From NCBI RefSeq assembly GCF_900107435.1, contig NZ_FNPZ01000001.1, forward strand, positions 778,960-842,959: a stretch of 64,000 bases of DNA, read 5' to 3'. The DNA is from Herbiconiux ginsengi. GTDB lineage: Bacteria > Actinomycetota > Actinomycetes > Actinomycetales > Microbacteriaceae. Numbering within the stretch: position 1 is the first letter of the stretch; each line of letters opens with the position of its first letter. Below are positions 59,825 through 64,000 of this stretch, piece after piece. The notes below the pieces were generated by a model. It searched no databases. It saw only the letters and a program-made list of their open reading frames with translations, and was not told where the DNA came from. The position numbers and the translations under genes were made by a program.

Positions 59825-60963
59825 TCTGCAAAGCTCCCGTCGGCGTGTCGCCAGATGTCGTTGTGCCAGTTGTGAGGTGCGGCCGCGGCGCGACGGACCT
59901 CTTTCTCGTCGATCTCGATCCCGAGCCCCGGCCCGAGCGGTCGTTCGATGTATCCGTCGTTCGCGGTGAAGACGGATCGGTCGAGCAGGTAGTCGAGCAG
60001 GTCGGTCTGCACGTTGTAATGGATGCCGAGGCTCTGTTCCTGGATGAGGAAATTGGGTGTGGCGAAGTCCACCTGGAGGCACGAGGCCAGCGCGATCGGT
60101 CCGAGGGGACAGTGCGGCGCGAGCGACACCCCGTAGGTCTCGGCCGCCGACGCGATCCGCCGCACCTCGGAGATCCCTCCGGCGTGCGAGAGGTCGGGCT
60201 GGGCGACGGCGATTCCGCTCGCGAGCACCTCGCGGAACTCCCACCGCGAGTAGAGCCGCTCACCCGTGGCGATCGGGATCGGTGTCGCGCGGGCGATCTC
60301 GCCCAGCTGGAAGGACAGCTCCGGCACCACGGGTTCTTCGACGAAGAGGGGGAAGTACGGCTCCAGGAGCGGGAGAGCACGGCGAGCCATCGCGGGCGAA
60401 TAGCGGCCGTGGAAATCGATGGCGATGTCACGCGAGTCGCCGAGAACACCTCGCACTTCGGCGACCCGGTCGACGAGATGCGCGAGGCTGGCCGGCACGT
60501 CGATGGCCGTCAGCTCCTCCGACCCGTTCATCTTCACAGCCGTGAGGCCGGCGGCGACCTGGCGCTCGGCGTCGGCCGCGAGCTCGCTCGGACGGTCGCC
60601 GCCGATCCAGCCGTAGATCCGCACCCGGTCACGAACCGCTCCGCCGAGCAGATCGTAGATCGGCACGCCCAGCCGCTTTCCGGCGATGTCCCACAGCGCC
60701 TGATCGATGCCCGCCACCGCGCTCGCGAACACCGGTCCACCGCGGTAGAAGCCGCCTTTGGTGAGCACCTGCCAGGTGTCTTCGATCCTCGACGGATCCG
60801 ATCCGATGAGGTAGTCGCTCAGCTCGGCGACCGCGGTGGCGACGGTAGCCGCTCGGCCTTCGACGACCGGCTCTCCCCACCCGGTTATGCCGTCGTCGGT
60901 GGTGATGGCCACGAAGAGCCAGCGCGGTGCGACTTGAAAGGTCTCTACTCGTTCGATTCTCAC
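59818..60963 (-). CDS. dgoD: D-galactonate dehydratase-like enolase-superfamily enzyme
   Basis: A 381-residue mandelate-racemase-group dehydratase. Typical DgoD features are GWGEPVVEGRAATVATAV, GFYRGGPVFASAVAGIDQAL, the metal ligands in IAIDFHGRYSP (Asp), LFVEEPVVPE (Glu) and ATGERLYSRWEFR (Glu), and the catalytic His in SLAPHCPLGPIALA. Length and pattern match D-galactonate dehydratase (galactonate to KDGal). ATG 60963 follows the beta-helix gene by 22 bases. It is the key evidence for a De Ley-Doudoroff-type pathway here. Confidence 0.9.
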   Translation of the reverse strand: MRIERVETFQVAPRWLFVAITTDDGITGWGEPVVEGRAATVATAVAELSDYLIGSDPSRIEDTWQVLTKGGFYRGGPVFASAVAGIDQALWDIAGKRLGVPIYDLLGGAVRDRVRIYGWIGGDRPSELAADAERQVAAGLTAVKMNGSEELTAIDVPASLAHLVDRVAEVRGVLGDSRDIAIDFHGRYSPAMARRALPLLEPYFPLFVEEPVVPELSFQLGEIARATPIPIATGERLYSRWEFREVLASGIAVAQPDLSHAGGISEVRRIASAAETYGVSLAPHCPLGPIALASCLQVDFATPNFLIQEQSLGIHYNVQTDLLDYLLDRSVFTANDGYIERPLGPGLGIEIDEKEVRRAAAAPHNWHNDIWRHADGSFAEW

Positions 60964-60985
60964 TCTGAGTTGCCTGCGTATCCTT

Positions 60986-63649
60986 CTAGATGATGGTGAG
61001 GTTGGTGATCTTCGCCTGCTGATCTGCCGCGATCAGCACACTGCTTCCGCCGACTCCGGAGTACGTGTTGCCCGAGATCGTGAGGGTGTTCATCTGGCAG
61101 AGCATCGAGCCGATGGGCGACTTCCCTCCGACCCAGATGCCGGAGAAGGGGGTGGTGTCGATGGTGTTGCCCGAGATGGTGAACGTGCCCGTCGTCATTC
61201 CCGCGGATTCCCGGATGGAATGGATGGCGATCGCGCCCGGCGTGTAGGTGTAGTCGCCGATGCAGGCGTTGACGATGGTGTTGTTGGTGATGTCGGCCGA
61301 GTACATCGGGTATTCCGGGGCGCGGCCCCAGAGGTAGATGCCGGCCTGGCACGTGTTGCTCACCGAGTTGCCGTCGATGAGGAGGTCTGCACCGCTGCTG
61401 GCGAGGATGCCGGCGCCTTCGCTCGAACCGTCGACGGTGTTCGCATCGACGTGCACGAACTGCGCCTCGCGGAAGACTGCGCCGACCCATCCGATCTGGA
61501 TGCCGCCGTCACGGTTGTCGTTCGCGCTGCAGCCCGTCACCCGCACCTGGCGCGACCCCTCGACGTCGATGCCGTACATGTTGGCGTTCTCACTGGTCAC
61601 GTTGTCCAGGTAGACCCCGGTGCACGTGTCGATGAGGAGGTTGGAACCGCTCGCACCCGAGAGCGAGACGTCGGTGACCGAGACGTCTTTCGCTCCGGTG
61701 ATCTCCAGCAGGGCCCGGTTGCGACGGAAGTCTGGACGGTCCGGGAGGGAGAACGCGATGTTCGAGACCGAGCATCCTTGGCCTCCGATGATGCGGACTC
61801 CTTGGTCTTCTGCGCTGGCGCAGACGATGACCGAGCTGGCGCCGACTCCGACGATGTGCACGTTGTCGCGCTCCGTGATGGCGAAGTGATGCGTGATCTT
61901 CGTGTCGCGGAACGTGGAGTAGGCCGGGTCGACCTGCAGGAGGAAGTTTCCGGCCGGCACGGCGATGACCCCTCCGGTTGCCGGCAGAGCCGCCAACGCC
62001 GCGCGGAATGCCGGGGTGTCGTCGTGAACGCCGTTTCCCAGTGCTCCGTAGCTCGTGACGTTGACCGTGGTGAGGCCCGATGTGCTCTGCGGTTGCGGGT
62101 CGGCCCAGCTGGTCTCGCTGGGTTCAGCCCGCCGCGGGGCGTAGGGATCGCTGTACGGGGTCGAGAGCGACGTCGTGAATCCGGTCATGTCTCCCGAGAC
62201 CGAGCCGGTGACGCTCGGAAGGGTGGTGACGTAGTTGCCTCCCGACGTCACCCCGGTGGCCGTCCCCGCCAGCGCCACTGACGGTCCCGTGTTCTCGAGG
62301 ATGCGGTTCTGGCTGATGTCGAGTCCGGTCAGCGTGCTGTTCGACGGGATGTTGATGCCGACGCCATCCGCCGCGTAGAGCTCATTGCCGAAGATTTCGA
62401 TGTCGTTTCCCGTGACGCCGAGCCAATTGGTGATGCCGATGGCGATGTCGTTGTCCTCCGACCCGCGGACGCTGTTGTTCTGCACGGTCAACGTGTCGAC
62501 CTTGTTCAGGAAGGCAATCGCTCCGTGGTATCCGCCCCCGCTGGAGAGGTGCCGGTTATCGGGTCGCATCTCCATCGTCGAGCGGATGCATACGTTGTTG
62601 ACCACGGACGCGTCAATGAGCGTCGCAGGGCTGGTCGTGCTGATGTCGCTCAGGATGGCGGCTCCGGCGCTGTTCTCGATCCAGTTCTCGTCGATGATGT
62701 GATGCGAGCCACCGAGCGTCATGCCCCTGCCGTAGCAGGCGCTGATGACGGTGTTTCGGGTGAATCGCACGTTGGGAATGGTGTTGCTGTCAGGGAACAA
62801 GGCGCTGTCCTGGTAGTTCGCGAATCCGTCGTCGCCAATCGACTCCGCCCAGTTGTATGCAGCGACACTGTTCTTGGCCCCGCCGAAGTTGTAGGCGTCG
62901 GACGCACCGTTCCGCAACACGTTGTCGACCATCCAGCAATTGCTCGCGTGCTGCAGCAGAACGCCGGGCTGACAGTTCCCGATCGACATCCGGAGCACCT
63001 GTACCGACTCCGGTGTGCGCACGAGGAGCGCCGTGGCGGTGGTCGAGTGGCGGAGCATGTTCAACGGCAGCCACTCGATGGCGAAGTCGCGGAGCGAGAC
63101 GTCGGTTGCGTTGACGAATTGCCAACCGTTGCCCGATGCGTAGGCAGGAGCCTCCTGTCCGTTGGTGACCATCTTGGGGCGGCGGAAGACCACTACACTG
63201 CCCTCGCCCTCCCCCACGAAGTGGACCCCGGAGATCGTCGCCTGGTACCACCAGTTGGGGCTGCCTCCTGACGGTGGCGTGAACACGTATCGTCCGATGG
63301 GGAGGTAGATGACTCCTCCGCCGAGTGCATTGATCGCGGAGATCGCGCTGTCGAACGCGGCCTTGTCCGACGTCACCCCGTCGCCGACTGCACCGTGATC
63401 CATGATGTTGACCACCGGCATGCTCTCGTAGTCGATGACGGGCATGCCCTCGAGTCCGGGCCGGGAATAGAACGACGGCGGGAGATTCGCGATGAACCCG
63501 CCCGAGGTGAGGTTTCCGAGCGCGAGAGGCGCTGTCGCAGGAATCGCGCCCAACCCGAATGCCGCCCCGGGTTGCGAGGCGAGCAGCGCTGCGGCGCCCG
63601 CCGCGGCGGTTCCTCCGATGAATGCTCGACGAGAGAATGCAGTGGTCAT
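60986..63649 (-). CDS. Tat-exported right-handed parallel beta-helix protein (two pectate-lyase-3-like domains)
   Basis: An 887-residue secreted protein. The Tat signal is at residues 4-30 (FSRRAFIGGTAAAGAAALLA). Two pectate-lyase-superfamily starts are visible: GAVGDGVTSDKAAFDSAISA (about 87-106) with GGGVIYLPIGRYVF, and GALGNGVHDDTPAFRAALAA (about 540) with GVIAVPAGNFLLQV. Each is followed by many NxV/NNTI-type helical coils. Such proteins are polysaccharide lyases, hydrolases or epimerases. Its operon suggests a galactose-containing polymer as substrate. ATG 63649 overlaps the epimerase stop (ATGA). Confidence 0.85.
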   Translation of the reverse strand: MTTAFSRRAFIGGTAAAGAAALLASQPGAAFGLGAIPATAPLALGNLTSGGFIANLPPSFYSRPGLEGMPVIDYESMPVVNIMDHGAVGDGVTSDKAAFDSAISAINALGGGVIYLPIGRYVFTPPSGGSPNWWYQATISGVHFVGEGEGSVVVFRRPKMVTNGQEAPAYASGNGWQFVNATDVSLRDFAIEWLPLNMLRHSTTATALLVRTPESVQVLRMSIGNCQPGVLLQHASNCWMVDNVLRNGASDAYNFGGAKNSVAAYNWAESIGDDGFANYQDSALFPDSNTIPNVRFTRNTVISACYGRGMTLGGSHHIIDENWIENSAGAAILSDISTTSPATLIDASVVNNVCIRSTMEMRPDNRHLSSGGGYHGAIAFLNKVDTLTVQNNSVRGSEDNDIAIGITNWLGVTGNDIEIFGNELYAADGVGINIPSNSTLTGLDISQNRILENTGPSVALAGTATGVTSGGNYVTTLPSVTGSVSGDMTGFTTSLSTPYSDPYAPRRAEPSETSWADPQPQSTSGLTTVNVTSYGALGNGVHDDTPAFRAALAALPATGGVIAVPAGNFLLQVDPAYSTFRDTKITHHFAITERDNVHIVGVGASSVIVCASAEDQGVRIIGGQGCSVSNIAFSLPDRPDFRRNRALLEITGAKDVSVTDVSLSGASGSNLLIDTCTGVYLDNVTSENANMYGIDVEGSRQVRVTGCSANDNRDGGIQIGWVGAVFREAQFVHVDANTVDGSSEGAGILASSGADLLIDGNSVSNTCQAGIYLWGRAPEYPMYSADITNNTIVNACIGDYTYTPGAIAIHSIRESAGMTTGTFTISGNTIDTTPFSGIWVGGKSPIGSMLCQMNTLTISGNTYSGVGGSSVLIAADQQAKITNLTII

Positions 63650-64000
63650 CGTTGACTCCGTTCTTGGTCGTTTCCTTGTGTCTGATCGGTTGCGCGCCAG
63701 GTGCGGGTGGGGGTCCAGCCCAGCAGCTCGCTCGTGGAAGTGGTGTCGATCAAGGCTCGATGCGGGTCGGCCGAGAAGTAGGCGATGAAGTCCGGCCGCC
63801 TCGGGACAGGCCAGTCGGAGACGATCTCGAGGGAGGGCTGAAACGCATCGGTGTCGGCGGCGCTGAGGTAGTAGGGGCCGGGCGGAACATCGACGGCGCG
63901 TGCCGCGTGGATGAGTGCCTCCACACAGTCCCTGATGTCGATGTAGGAGTAGAGCTCGCTTCTCGTTCGTGGAAGCGCGGCGAAATCGCGGCTCTGCCAG
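63646..64000 (-). CDS. NAD-dependent epimerase/dehydratase, C-terminal part (cut by right edge)
   Basis: The frame enters from the right edge and ends at 63646, giving about 117 residues: SELYSYIDIRDCVEALIHAA, then GPYYLSAADTDAFQPSLEIV and SELLGWTPTRTW. These match the C-terminal half of extended SDR sugar epimerases and uronate/galactose-type dehydrogenases (YxDIRD...A...GWxPxxxW). The catalytic YxxxK and the Rossmann part are outside. In this operon an oxidation of galactose to galactonolactone would be the missing first step, but this is inference. Confidence 0.8.
   Translation of the reverse strand, partial: WQSRDFAALPRTRSELYSYIDIRDCVEALIHAARAVDVPPGPYYLSAADTDAFQPSLEIVSDWPVPRRPDFIAYFSADPHRALIDTTSTSELLGWTPTRTWRATDQTQGNDQERSQR

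Noticed and set aside
1-64000. tRNA, rRNA, insertion sequence or prophage genes
   Set aside because: No transposase, integrase or phage-like protein was seen, and no gap contains a recognisable tRNA or rRNA. Small unstructured RNAs cannot be excluded by reading alone.

Overview
This is a chromosomal window from a high-GC actinobacterium. The GC-rich codons, the frequent 'gcatccg/cggatgc' words, many GTG starts and the protein types point to Microbacteriaceae (Leifsonia/Herbiconiux/Microbacterium-like); the family assignment is inference. I see about 70 protein genes and no rRNA, tRNA, CRISPR array, insertion sequence or prophage.

Layout. 1-2.1 kb: alanine dehydrogenase (partial) divergent from an Lrp/AsnC regulator, then gluconokinase and a nucleoside deaminase. 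2.2-9.4 kb (minus strand): a proton antiporter, the 2-methylcitrate (propionate) operon gntR-prpD-prpB-prpC, and a lone HerA-like ATPase. 9.6-17.5 kb: housekeeping and small genes (RlmC-type rRNA methylase, zinc peptidase, cysteine-less HesB-like protein, TPR protein, aquaporin, cupin, aldo/keto reductase), many apparently leaderless. 17.6-26.6 kb: alcohol dehydrogenase with a divergent Xre regulator, two coupled alpha/beta hydrolases, a large LuxR ATPase, a PadR regulator with a small membrane protein, a methyltransferase and an alpha/beta-hydrolase-LuxR fusion. 26.7 kb: an Hsp20 gene whose promoter carries both a CIRCE and a HAIR-like element.

27.4-33.5 kb: the protocatechuate branch of the beta-ketoadipate pathway, pcaHGBDC, divergent from an IclR regulator (pcaR) and pobA, with matching operators. 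PobA makes protocatechuate, PcaHG cleaves it, PcaB/D/C carry it to beta-ketoadipate, and PcaIJ plus thiolase PcaF (44.1-46.7 kb, with their own IclR regulator) finish it to succinyl-CoA and acetyl-CoA. Between them (33.6-44.1 kb) lie a MarR-VOC-MFS group, a hydrolase pseudogene, and a five-gene operon (amidohydrolase, cupin, FAD monooxygenase, aromatic-acid transporter, aldehyde dehydrogenase) divergent from a GAF-PucR regulator. That operon looks like an unassigned peripheral pathway for a hydroxylated aromatic or N-heterocycle.

47.7-54.3 kb: three regulator/target pairs, each with visible operators (MarR with an MFS pump and a PEBP protein; TetR with an aldo/keto reductase, a 39-residue membrane peptide and a reductase; MerR with a small protein). 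54.3-64.0 kb (minus strand): a tightly overlapping operon for galactoside and galactonate use, from a partial SDR at the right edge through a Tat-exported beta-helix protein, DgoD-like dehydratase, sialidase-fold protein, sugar-acid kinase and aldolase to a GH36 alpha-galactosidase: a De Ley-Doudoroff-type route. Its promoter lies beyond the right edge.
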